A stretch of 6,330 nt of DNA from Microbacteriaceae bacterium (GCA_024639925.1 JAHEGA010000013.1:1-6330), one strand, 5' to 3'. Positions 1 to 5,770 are shown, counted from the first letter of the stretch. Translations and numbers: made by a program. The notes: generated by a model not told the origin, from the sequence alone.

Positions 1-500
1 TGGTCAGTCTCAACATCCGGCACGTGGGGCCGGTAGCCGCCAGGCTGTTGGCGCAAGAGTACGGGTCCCTGGAGGCCATCATGGCCGCCACCCCTGAACA
101 GCTCGCCGCGATAGACGGTGTCGGTGACACCATTGCCCAGTCGATTGTTCAGTGGTGGGAGGTCGACTGGCATCGCCACATTGTGGACTCGTGGCGAGCG
201 GCAGGTGTGGCGTTTGTCGATGCACAGATACCCCGAGATTCTGGCTCCACCACGCTGGCCGGGTTGACGGTAGTCGTCACGGGGGCAATACCCGGGCACA
301 CTCGCGAAAGTGCTGAGGAAGCGGTCCGAGCGTGCGGGGGGAAGCCCACCTCGTCGGTGAGTAAATCCACCTCCGTCGTGGTGGCAGGCGCTGGCGCCGG
401 GTCTAAAGCCCAGAAAGCCGTGGAGCTGGGAATACCGGTAATCGACGCGGAGAATTTTGCTTCCTTCTGTGCGGAAGGCCTATCGCCCAGCGCGCTTTAG
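1..500 (+). CDS. ligA: NAD-dependent DNA ligase LigA, C-terminal part (5' end outside window)
   Basis: This is the C-terminal end of the NAD+-dependent DNA ligase, which seals nicks in replication and repair. The reading frame is open from the window edge (first full codon at 3), so the GTG at 24 is an internal valine, not a start. About 165 residues are visible. First come helix-hairpin-helix DNA-binding elements: IRHVGPVAARLLA (about 15-53) and a second hairpin around IDGVGDTIAQSI (about 111-146). A linker containing EVDWHRHIV follows. The BRCT domain (about 255-480) starts at TTLAGLTVVVTG and includes the GGK turn and SVSKSTSVVVAG, ending in a short tail before TAG. The adenylation, OB and zinc-finger domains would lie upstream, so catalytic residues cannot be assessed. 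The gap to gatC is 25 bases on the same strand, so co-transcription is plausible. The HhH-BRCT order and sequence make LigA a confident call. Confidence 0.95.
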   Translation, partial: VSLNIRHVGPVAARLLAQEYGSLEAIMAATPEQLAAIDGVGDTIAQSIVQWWEVDWHRHIVDSWRAAGVAFVDAQIPRDSGSTTLAGLTVVVTGAIPGHTRESAEEAVRACGGKPTSSVSKSTSVVVAGAGAGSKAQKAVELGIPVIDAENFASFCAEGLSPSAL

Positions 501-514
501 ACTGGTGGCTCACC

Positions 515-523
515 AAAGGAGAT
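515..523 (+). promoter_or_regulatory. Ribosome binding site of gatC
   Basis: AAAGGAGAT is a near-perfect anti-16S match. It lies close to the ATG at 526 (four bases after GGAG) and 13 bases from the next in-frame ATG at 535. The short spacing is acceptable, and the start at 526 also fits the family N-terminus, so this site supports 526 and argues against the longer open frame that begins inside ligA. Confidence 0.75.
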
Positions 524-525
524 AC

Positions 526-825
526 ATGCCGGACATGACCCCCGAGGCGATCCGCCACCTAGCGTCGCTGTCGCGAATCGCCCTCAGCGACGAGGAAATC
601 ACACGCCTGAGCGGTGAACTTCCCGCCATTGTGAGCGCTGTGGAGGCGGTGCAGAAGGTTGCGGGGGAGGACGTTGTTCCCACGTCTCACCCGATTCCGC
701 TGGGCAACGTGTTCCGTGAAGACATCGTCGGCACCCCCTTGACCACCGAGCAGGCGCTCGAGGGTGCGCCTGACCATGATGGATCGCGTTTCCGGGTGAG
801 TGCCATCTTGGGAGAGGAGCAGTGA
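526..825 (+). CDS. gatC: Aspartyl/glutamyl-tRNA amidotransferase subunit C (GatC)
   Basis: GatC is the small subunit of the GatCAB tRNA-dependent amidotransferase. It wraps between GatA and GatB, stabilising GatA and the complex rather than catalysing. The product is 99 residues, the usual family length. Visible family features are the N-terminal helix TPEAIRHLASLSRIALSDEEI (residues 5-25), the belt segment PTSHPIPLGNVFREDIV (52-68), and the C-terminal APDHDGSRFRVSAIL (81-95). The ATG at 526 was chosen because it has a strong Shine-Dalgarno sequence and because MPDMTPEAIRHL aligns in length with GatC N-termini I know from related actinobacteria. The open frame extends upstream into ligA, but those residues are not GatC-like. 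Its TGA overlaps the gatA GTG start (GTGA at 822-825), indicating translational coupling. I see no promoter between ligA and gatC. Confidence 0.95.
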   Translation: MPDMTPEAIRHLASLSRIALSDEEITRLSGELPAIVSAVEAVQKVAGEDVVPTSHPIPLGNVFREDIVGTPLTTEQALEGAPDHDGSRFRVSAILGEEQ

Positions 826-2327
826 GTGACCTGATCTCGATGCGCGCTTCTGCTGCATCGAAAGCACTTCAGGACGGCTCAATTTCGAGTGTTGAGCTCA
901 CCCAAGCGCACCTGGACCGAATGGACGCCACCGAGGGGTCGCTCGGGGCATTTCTTGCCCGCTCCAGCAGCGCATTAGACGCGGCTGCGGCCATCGATCA
1001 GCGTCGGGCAGCCGGCGAGAGCCTGCCGACACTGGCTGGTGTGCCCATTGCGATCAAGGATGTGCTCTGCACGACAGACATGGTGACGACCGCCGGGTCA
1101 CGAATCTTGGAAGGGTGGACTCCGCCCTATGACGCCACCGTGGTGTCCAAACTGCGCGAAGCGGGAATGGTGGCGCTTGGGAAAACCAATATGGACGAAT
1201 TTGCGATGGGTTCGTCTACTGAGCGCTCGGGCTATCACCCCACGCACAACCCGTGGGATACGGGCGTTGCGCCAGGAGGTTCCGGAGGGGGCTCGGCGGC
1301 GGCTGTTGCTGCCAGGCAAGCGCCCCTGGCGATCGGAAGTGACACCGGAGGATCCATTCGCCAACCGGCCTCCTTCACCGGCACAGTGGGCGTCAAACCC
1401 ACCTACGGTGGCGTTAGTCGCTACGGCGTGATTGCTTTGGCATCCTCGCTGGATCAGGTGGGTCCCGTGTCTCGCACGGTGCTGGATTCGGCTCTGCTGC
1501 ATGACGTTATTGCCGGGCATGACCCCCGCGATGCCACGAGCATCCCGACCCCGTGGGCCAGCATGGCCGCTGCGGCCGAGCGCGGCATCAGTGCGGAAAG
1601 CCTTTCTGGTGTGCGAGTGGGCGTAGTGAGCGAGCTCGTGGGAGAGGGGATCTCTGCTGCAGTTCGCCAACGCTTCGATGAGGCCGTGGAGCTCCTGAGC
1701 GCTCAGGGTGCTGAAGTCATCGAGGTCAACCTCCCGCATTGTGAGTACGCGGTGGCTGCCTATTACCTGATTTTGCCAGCGGAGGCCTCCAGCAACCTGG
1801 CGAAATTTGATTCGGTCCGTTTTGGTTTGCGGGTAACCCCCGAGGGCAACCCCACGGTGGAAGACGTGATGTCAGCCACTCGGGATGCCGGGTTTGGTGA
1901 CGAAGTGAAGCGCCGCATCATTCTTGGAACCTATGCCCTGAGTGCTGGATACTACGACGCGTATTACGGTTCGGCGCAGAAGGTTCGCACGCTGATTCAG
2001 CAAGATTTTGCCCAGGCATTCGAAAAGGTGGATGTCCTGATTTCTCCCTCCACACCGACCACAGCCTTCCCGCTGGGCGCGAAAATGGACGACCCGCTCG
2101 CGATGTGGGCGGGCGATGTCACCACCATCCCGGTCAACTTGGCGGGAATACCGGGGATGTCCTTGCCTATGGGGCTGAGCGCAGAGGACGGGTTACCCGT
2201 TGGTTTGCAACTGATGGCTCCTGCGTATCAGGACGCCAGGCTCTACGAGCTCGGCGCCACCATCGAGCGCCTTCTCGAAGAGCGCGATGGTTACCTGGTG
2301 TCCGAGCGCGTTCCGGAGGTGCAGTAA
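822..2327 (+). CDS. gatA: Glutamyl-tRNA(Gln) amidotransferase subunit A (GatA)
   Basis: GatA is the amidase subunit. It hydrolyses glutamine (or asparagine) to release ammonia, which is channelled to GatB for amidation of Glu-tRNA(Gln), and in many bacteria Asp-tRNA(Asn). The product is 501 residues, a normal length. The amidase-signature Ser-cisSer-Lys triad is complete: K79 in PIAIKDVL, S154 in PGGSGGGSAA, and S178 in SDTGGSIRQPAS. The numbering matches that known for Staphylococcus GatA. The residue after S154 is Gly rather than the Ser of the common GGSSGGS form; I recall this variant in actinobacterial GatA, so it is not a defect. The conserved segment GVKPTYGGVSRYG follows the signature. 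The GTG start at 822 overlaps the gatC stop by four bases, and GGAG at 811-814 lies seven bases upstream of it, within the end of gatC. The gene ends two bases before gatB. Confidence 0.97.
   Translation: MSDLISMRASAASKALQDGSISSVELTQAHLDRMDATEGSLGAFLARSSSALDAAAAIDQRRAAGESLPTLAGVPIAIKDVLCTTDMVTTAGSRILEGWTPPYDATVVSKLREAGMVALGKTNMDEFAMGSSTERSGYHPTHNPWDTGVAPGGSGGGSAAAVAARQAPLAIGSDTGGSIRQPASFTGTVGVKPTYGGVSRYGVIALASSLDQVGPVSRTVLDSALLHDVIAGHDPRDATSIPTPWASMAAAAERGISAESLSGVRVGVVSELVGEGISAAVRQRFDEAVELLSAQGAEVIEVNLPHCEYAVAAYYLILPAEASSNLAKFDSVRFGLRVTPEGNPTVEDVMSATRDAGFGDEVKRRIILGTYALSAGYYDAYYGSAQKVRTLIQQDFAQAFEKVDVLISPSTPTTAFPLGAKMDDPLAMWAGDVTTIPVNLAGIPGMSLPMGLSAEDGLPVGLQLMAPAYQDARLYELGATIERLLEERDGYLVSERVPEVQ
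2315..2320 (+). promoter_or_regulatory. Ribosome binding site of gatB
   Basis: GGAGGT lies inside the last codons of gatA, nine bases before the ATG at 2330. It decides the gatB start against the longer open frame that begins inside gatA at 2105, whose first 75 codons are gatA read in another frame. Confidence 0.85.
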
Positions 2328-2329
2328 TC

Positions 2330-3850
2330 ATGGCTCAGCCTGAACTGATGGATTTTGACAAAGCTCTGGAGATGTTTGAGCCCGTCGTGGGTTTCGAAGT
2401 GCACGTCGAGCTTTCCACCGCGACCAAAATGTTTTCCGATGCGCCCAACCCCGCGGCCATGGACGACGCTCAGATCGCCCCCAACACCTGCATCACTCCG
2501 TTGTGCCTGGGGCTGCCCGGCAGCCTGCCCGTGGTCAACAAAACGGCCGTGGAATACAGCATTTCGCTCGGCTTGGCGTTGGGCTGTGACATTGCCTCGG
2601 TGTCGCGTTTTGCCCGAAAGAACTATTACTACCCGGATCTCGCGAAGAACTACCAGATCAGCCAATACGACGAGCCCATCGCTTTTGAGGGCTCGGTGTC
2701 CGTGGAACTGGATGATGGGACCCTCGTCGATGTCCCCATCGAGCGAGCCCACATGGAAGAGGACGCCGGAAAGCTCACTCACGTGGGTGGCGCCACCGGG
2801 CGCATCCAGGGAGCGGAATACTCCCTGGTCGATTACAACCGCGCCGGTGTGCCGCTCGTGGAGATTGTGACCAAACCGATTGAGGGCAGCGAACACCGCG
2901 CGGGGGAGCTGGGCCGCGCGTATGTCTCCACCATTCGGGACATGGTGCGAAGCCTCGGAATTTCCCACGCCCGCATGGAGCGTGGAAACCTGCGGTGCGA
3001 TGCGAATGTGTCGCTTCGACCACGGGGCGAGAAGGCCTACGGGACACGGACAGAAACTAAGAACGTGAATTCGTTCCGGTCGATTGAACGGGCGGTGCGC
3101 TACGAAATTCAGCGTCAAGCCCACATTTTGGCCTCGGGTGGGACGATCACCCAGGAAACCCGCCACTGGCATGAGGACACCGGGGTGACCTCACCGGGTC
3201 GTCCCAAGAGTGATGCTGATGATTACCGGTATTTCCCCGAACCTGACCTTCTTCCCGTCGAGGCCACAGAGGAACTGGTGGAGTCGTTGCGGGCGAAGCT
3301 GCCGGAGCAGCCGGTCGAGCTTCGGCGTCGACTGCGGACCGAGTGGGCTTTCTCTGATGTCGACTTCCAGGCGATCGTGAATGCTGGCCTGCTGGGTGAA
3401 ATGCAAGAGACAGTCGCGCTGGGTGTTTCTGCCACCGCTGCTCGCAAATGGTGGATGGGGGAGCTCAGCCGGCTCGCCAACGACCGTGGGGTGGAACCCG
3501 GGTCGATCGCGAGCGCCAAGGACGTGAAAGCCCTGCAAACCCTCGTGGATGACGGCCGACTCAACGACAAGCTCGCCCGAGAGGTTCTCGGGGCAATGGT
3601 CGAGGGTGAGGGGGCGCCGGAGGACATTGTCGCTGCCCGAGGCCTCGAAGTGGTCTCCGATGACGGTGCACTACTCGCCGCTATCGACGAAGCCCTTGCT
3701 GCCCAGCCGGATGTCCTGGGGAAAATTCGGGAAGGGAAAACCCAAGCTGCGGGAGCCATCATCGGTGCCGTGATGAAGGCGATGCGGGGTCAGGCAGATG
3801 CTGCCCGTGTCCAAGCCTTGGTGATCGAGCGGGCTCAGGCCGGCAGTTAG
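2330..3850 (+). CDS. gatB: Aspartyl/glutamyl-tRNA amidotransferase subunit B (GatB)
   Basis: GatB is the kinase/transamidase subunit. It phosphorylates the misacylated Glu (or Asp) on the tRNA with ATP and replaces the phosphate with ammonia from GatA. The product is 506 residues, full length. Its cradle domain carries VGFEVHVEL (20-28), CLGLPGSLPVVNK (59-71), FARKNYYYPDLAKNYQISQY (94-113), ERAHMEEDAGKLTH (138-151), DYNRAGVPLVEIVTKP (168-183), GNLRCDANVSLRPRG (219-233), GTRTETKNVNSFRSIE (238-253) and DYRYFPEPDL (298-307). A helical linker and the YqeY-like tRNA-binding tail (about 355-506) follow, with KIREGKTQAAGAIIGAVMKAMRGQAD near the end. The CPVC found in many homologues reads TPLC here (C59 kept, another Cys at 54), so a zinc site of the usual kind is doubtful. 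The gene follows gatA by two bases. Its TAG overlaps the stop of the opposing hydrolase gene. Confidence 0.97.
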   Translation: MAQPELMDFDKALEMFEPVVGFEVHVELSTATKMFSDAPNPAAMDDAQIAPNTCITPLCLGLPGSLPVVNKTAVEYSISLGLALGCDIASVSRFARKNYYYPDLAKNYQISQYDEPIAFEGSVSVELDDGTLVDVPIERAHMEEDAGKLTHVGGATGRIQGAEYSLVDYNRAGVPLVEIVTKPIEGSEHRAGELGRAYVSTIRDMVRSLGISHARMERGNLRCDANVSLRPRGEKAYGTRTETKNVNSFRSIERAVRYEIQRQAHILASGGTITQETRHWHEDTGVTSPGRPKSDADDYRYFPEPDLLPVEATEELVESLRAKLPEQPVELRRRLRTEWAFSDVDFQAIVNAGLLGEMQETVALGVSATAARKWWMGELSRLANDRGVEPGSIASAKDVKALQTLVDDGRLNDKLAREVLGAMVEGEGAPEDIVAARGLEVVSDDGALLAAIDEALAAQPDVLGKIREGKTQAAGAIIGAVMKAMRGQADAARVQALVIERAQAGS

Positions 3851-4605
3851 TCGGCGTGGAGCGCGGCTGAGAGGGCTTCGGTTATCGCGGCAAACCCGGC
3901 CGCTTTGCTCAGCGTGGCGTCGCCATCGCCGGACTGTGGCCCATAGGCCCCGAATGATCCGTGGTTTGCGCCGGTGAGTACTTGCTCGAGTGAACCGTCA
4001 GGGAGGAGAGCTTTCGCATCCTCCACCGCGATGGGGTCCGTGAGATTGTCGTTAGCGCCGAGGAGCTGAACAACACTGAGGTCGCGCTGCGACAGATCGT
4101 TGGCGCAGAAGCTCGCCAGGAGCACGAGACCCCGGATCGATTCGTCCTCGGCCATCATGCAGGCTTTGACACCACCGAGTGAGTGTCCACCCACCCACCA
4201 GTCCGTGACACCGGGTGCGGTCGCTGTGGCTTCCTCAAGCGGCGTGAGGTCAAAGAGAGCCATATTGAAGAGCGGTTCGATAATCACCACGGTCACACCC
4301 TCGGCCACGAGCTCCTGGAGCGCGGGGAGATAGGCGTAAGGATCAACTTTCGCACCCGGATAAAACACGATTCCCGTGGCGGAAGCCCCGCTCGCGGGAG
4401 TTGCCGTGATGAGGCCGCTGGAGAGCGAATAGCTAATGCGGTCATCGGCGAAAGCCTGATCTACTGCCTCACGATCAGCGGGCAAGACAATGTGGAACCA
4501 GGTCAAGAACGTCACGATGGTGACCAACAAAGCCGTCACGGCGGACCAGCCGGTGATGCGAATGCGCCGAATGACCAGGCGGGAAGTTTTTCGGGCCGGG
4601 CTCAT
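3847..4605 (-). CDS. Membrane-anchored alpha/beta hydrolase (Abhydrolase_5-like)
   Basis: This is a 252-residue alpha/beta-hydrolase-fold protein of unknown substrate. The N-terminus is strongly basic (RKTSRLVIRRIRITG, 5-19). It is followed by one hydrophobic segment (about 20-41, ending WFHIVL) with no clear signal-peptidase site, which suggests a signal anchor with the enzyme outside the cytoplasm. The fold is recognisable from GIVFYPGAKVDPYAYLPAL (78-96; strand plus oxyanion loop), GVTVVIIEPLFN (103-114), the nucleophile elbow GGHSLGG (139-145, S142), GLVLLASF, GANDNLTD (183-190; D186 or D190 as the acid) and GANHGSFGAYG (212-222, H215). The triad therefore appears intact. The layout resembles the Abhydrolase_5/dienelactone-hydrolase group, but esterase, lipase or other activity cannot be told apart. 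The ATG at 4605 has no good Shine-Dalgarno sequence, though the basic segment fits as a natural N-terminus. It is divergent from a small membrane-protein gene 36 bases away. Confidence 0.85.
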   Translation of the reverse strand: MSPARKTSRLVIRRIRITGWSAVTALLVTIVTFLTWFHIVLPADREAVDQAFADDRISYSLSSGLITATPASGASATGIVFYPGAKVDPYAYLPALQELVAEGVTVVIIEPLFNMALFDLTPLEEATATAPGVTDWWVGGHSLGGVKACMMAEDESIRGLVLLASFCANDLSQRDLSVVQLLGANDNLTDPIAVEDAKALLPDGSLEQVLTGANHGSFGAYGPQSGDGDATLSKAAGFAAITEALSAALHAD

Positions 4606-4641
4606 CCGAGGGCACTTTCGTTATGGAATACTGGGGGGACC
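4606..4641. promoter_or_regulatory. Very short divergent intergenic region
   Basis: Only 36 bases separate the start codons of the hydrolase (-) and the small membrane protein (+). Promoters for both genes must lie here or reach into the neighbouring coding region. I see no convincing -10/-35 pair for either direction; AT-rich TTATGGAATA at 4621-4630 is the only candidate core. The + strand has a G-run (4633-4638) three bases before the ATG, which may act as a weak ribosome binding site. Confidence 0.35.
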
Positions 4642-4815
4642 ATGAACATTCTCATCGTTGTCGTGACTTCTATTATCTTCCTCGCATCGTTTCCGATGTT
4701 CACATATTCCTTCGTGGTCCCGGAAGTTTTCGCCCCCTGGCTCTTTGGGGCCGGTGTATTGACGGCGTGCGCGGCGTTTGCCATTCCGATGGTGTTTTTG
4801 GGTCGACGCCGCTAG
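4642..4815 (+). CDS. Small two-helix membrane protein, hypothetical
   Basis: This encodes a 57-residue protein I do not recognise. It has two hydrophobic segments: about residues 3-24 (ILIVVVTSIIFLASFPMF) and 33-54 (WLFGAGVLTACAAFAIPMVF). A short VVPEVFAP turn joins them, and the protein ends in LGRRR. The positive C-terminus suggests both ends are cytoplasmic, giving a helical hairpin. The ATG at 4642 was chosen because the hydrophobic protein begins there; the longer frame upstream is the hydrolase read antisense. Its TAG shares a CTAG palindrome with the stop of the FBP gene. Evidence that it is real: a membrane-like composition, a position that exactly fills the gap between two convincing genes, and a G-rich stretch before the ATG. 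No function can be assigned. The divergent membrane-anchored hydrolase is the only contextual hint. Confidence 0.6.
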   Translation: MNILIVVVTSIIFLASFPMFTYSFVVPEVFAPWLFGAGVLTACAAFAIPMVFLGRRR

Positions 4816-5309
4816 GCAGCATCCGAGCGAACGCTTTTCGAGAAGTTCCAGAGGCGATCTTTCATCCCTCGGGTTTTGTGGGTGACGATGGCTTCAGGCT
4901 CTGGGATTTCTGCAGACGCGACGGGGAGCACCCGGATCAGTAACGAACAGGCGAGATCCGCGCACAGGTAGGTACCCACAGAAGCGCCTCTGGCGCCGGC
5001 TTCTCCGGTCTTGGGCGCCGTGAACAGGCTCACCTGGGGTGCTGGCTGATGCGTGTGGCAGAGGACACACATTGCACTGCGACCCCCGGGCATCGGAGAG
5101 GCGGCCGCCCGGACCATCAGACCCCAGAGCTCTTCTCCCGCCCAAAACACCAGGTACCCGCGGGTCTTGTGGTGGGCGTCGCGCCAGCCCAAGAATTCGC
5201 GTTCGTCCCACACGGTCTCGTGCAAACCGGGGACGGTCATGACCTCCAATTCGTCTGCCGACATGTTGATCATGCTGGCTCGAATCATGTCCTCGGTTAC
5301 CGCGCGCAT
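4812..5309 (-). CDS. FBP domain protein (FusB-like treble-clef zinc finger)
   Basis: This 165-residue protein resembles the FBP (elongation factor G-binding protein) family common in actinobacteria. The family shares its C-terminal zinc finger with FusB/FBP proteins, which bind EF-G on the ribosome. The zinc-finger cysteines are visible: C81 and C84 in MCVLCHT, and C116 and C121 in YLCADLACS, with the linking segment VSLFTAPKTGEAGARGASVGTY (93-114). The N-terminus MRAVTEDMIRASMINMS fits the family opening (M-x-P-L-T-E-x-x-I-R-x-S), and WDEREFLGWRD and YLVFW lie in the middle. The ATG at 5309 was chosen over the adjacent GTG at 5312 because of this fit. An A-TG preceded at six bases by TACACT suggests a leaderless mRNA. 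The gene lies downstream of csp on the same strand, after a hairpin. The role in EF-G binding is inferred from the family; action here is unproven, and no fusidic acid resistance should be assumed. Confidence 0.82.
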   Translation of the reverse strand: MRAVTEDMIRASMINMSADELEVMTVPGLHETVWDEREFLGWRDAHHKTRGYLVFWAGEELWGLMVRAAASPMPGGRSAMCVLCHTHQPAPQVSLFTAPKTGEAGARGASVGTYLCADLACSLLIRVLPVASAEIPEPEAIVTHKTRGMKDRLWNFSKSVRSDAA

Positions 5310-5315
5310 CACCTC

Positions 5316-5321
5316 AGTGTA
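5316..5321 (-). promoter_or_regulatory. Possible -10 box of a leaderless FBP gene promoter
   Basis: Read on the minus strand, TACACT fits the actinobacterial TANNNT -10 pattern. Six bases separate it from the ATG at 5309, so transcription could begin at the A of the start codon. GAGGTG abuts the ATG too closely to be a normal ribosome binding site. No good -35 is seen; that region lies partly within the csp hairpin. Confidence 0.4.
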
Positions 5322-5338
5322 GAACGGGTGTTAACGAC

Positions 5339-5370
5339 AGAGCGGGCCTGCCCGAAGGCAGACCCGCTCT
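5339..5370 (-). terminator. Hairpin terminator after the cold-shock gene
   Basis: Arms 5339-5352 and 5357-5370 form a 14-bp stem around a four-base loop. In the minus-strand transcript every position pairs, one as a U-G wobble, and the loop is UUCG closed by C-G, an extra-stable tetraloop. In the plus-strand transcript the same position is a C-A mismatch, so the hairpin serves the minus strand. It begins 19 bases after the csp stop. The tail (GTCGTTAACA) is poor in U, so termination may be incomplete, or the hairpin may mainly protect the mRNA 3' end. Confidence 0.8.
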
Positions 5371-5389
5371 GGTGCGTCTTGCAGGAAGA

Positions 5390-5593
5390 CTAGAGGGGGC
5401 GGATGTTCTCCGCCTGAGGGCCTTTTTGACCCTCGGTTACATCGAATTCGACCTTCTGGTTTTCTTCCAGCGAGCGGTAGCCGCTGGACTGGATTGCCGA
5501 GAAGTGTGCGAAAACGTCAGCCGAGCCATCATCAGGAGTGATGAAGCCGTAGCCTTTGTCACCGTTGAACCATTTAACGATTCCGGTTGTCAT
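5390..5593 (-). CDS. Cold-shock protein, CspA family
   Basis: This is a 67-residue single cold-shock domain, the standard length. The protein binds single-stranded RNA/DNA and acts in the cytoplasm as an RNA chaperone; many family members are induced by cold, others are constitutive. It opens MTTGIVKWFNGDKGYGFITP, with RNP1 (KGYGFI, 13-18) and RNP2 (VFAHF, 27-31), followed by SAIQSSGYRSLEENQKVEFDV and ending GPQAENIRPL. The ATG at 5593 is fixed by the universal N-terminus; the open frame continues upstream but is not protein-like. A weak Shine-Dalgarno sequence (AAAGAG) lies seven bases upstream of the ATG. The leader contains inverted and tandem repeats that could be regulatory, and a strong hairpin follows the stop. 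The csp and DUF427 genes diverge across 241 bases. Confidence 0.96.
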   Translation of the reverse strand: MTTGIVKWFNGDKGYGFITPDDGSADVFAHFSAIQSSGYRSLEENQKVEFDVTEGQKGPQAENIRPL

Positions 5594-5607
5594 TCTGTGT
5601 CTCTTTT

Positions 5608-5623
5608 CTGTGGTGCTGTGGTG
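5608..5623 (-). repeat. Tandem octamer in the csp leader
   Basis: Two adjacent perfect copies of CTGTGGTG occur here; in the csp transcript they read CACCACAG CACCACAG. They lie just upstream of the weak ribosome binding site and would give an unstructured, C/A-rich leader segment. Whether this is functional or chance is unknown. Confidence 0.6.
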
Positions 5624-5626
5624 CGC

Positions 5627-5658
5627 AGTTTCGACGCTCGAAACCAACGGTCGAAACT
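5627..5658 (-). repeat. Nested inverted repeats in the csp leader
   Basis: A perfect 9-bp inverted repeat, AGTTTCGAC (5627-5635) with GTCGAAACT (5650-5658), encloses a further TCGAAAC (5638-5644). The inner copy can instead pair with GTTTCGA (5628-5634) across a 3-base loop. The two pairings exclude each other. The element lies 34-65 bases upstream of the csp start codon. It could be a protein operator or a switchable RNA hairpin. Confidence 0.65.
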
Positions 5659-5659
5659 T

Positions 5660-5671
5660 CAGGGAACCCTG
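5660..5671. repeat. Interrupted palindrome CAGGG-AA-CCCTG
   Basis: Five-base arms flank a central AA, immediately beside the outer TCGAAAC repeat of the csp leader. It is operator-like in size, but short enough to arise by chance. Confidence 0.4.
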
Positions 5672-5770
5672 CCCCTTACGAGGTGCACTGCATCCAAAGA
5701 CCCAGTAGGGAAATCCGTCTAACAAACGACTCTCTCAGCGTAGCGGTAGTGGGGTGGCAAACCTAGGACC

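Noticed and set aside
1098..1739. Minus-strand open frame (213 codons) inside gatA
   Set aside because: It is antisense to the amidase signature region, Arg/His/Gly rich without family features, and has no sensible regulatory context.
822..2327. GatA serine-to-glycine change in the GGSSGGS motif as a defect
   Set aside because: The catalytic K79, S154 and S178 are all present, and the PGGSGGGS form is, as far as I recall, normal in actinobacterial GatA.
2105..2329. 75-codon N-terminal extension of gatB
   Set aside because: The extension is gatA read in another frame; GatB starts at 2330 with a strong ribosome binding site and normal family length.
2291..3172. Long minus-strand open frame (293 codons) over gatB
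   Set aside because: It lies antisense to well-conserved GatB sequence, has no recognisable domain, and is the kind of shadow frame common in high-GC coding DNA.
3887..3903. GCGGC...GCCGC hairpin as a gatB terminator
   Set aside because: The stem is only 5 bp with a 7-base loop and no real U tract, and it lies within hydrolase coding sequence, so chance is likely.
4183..4641. Upstream extension of the small membrane protein to 210 residues
   Set aside because: The added part is antisense to the hydrolase and low in hydrophobic structure; the natural start is the ATG at 4642.
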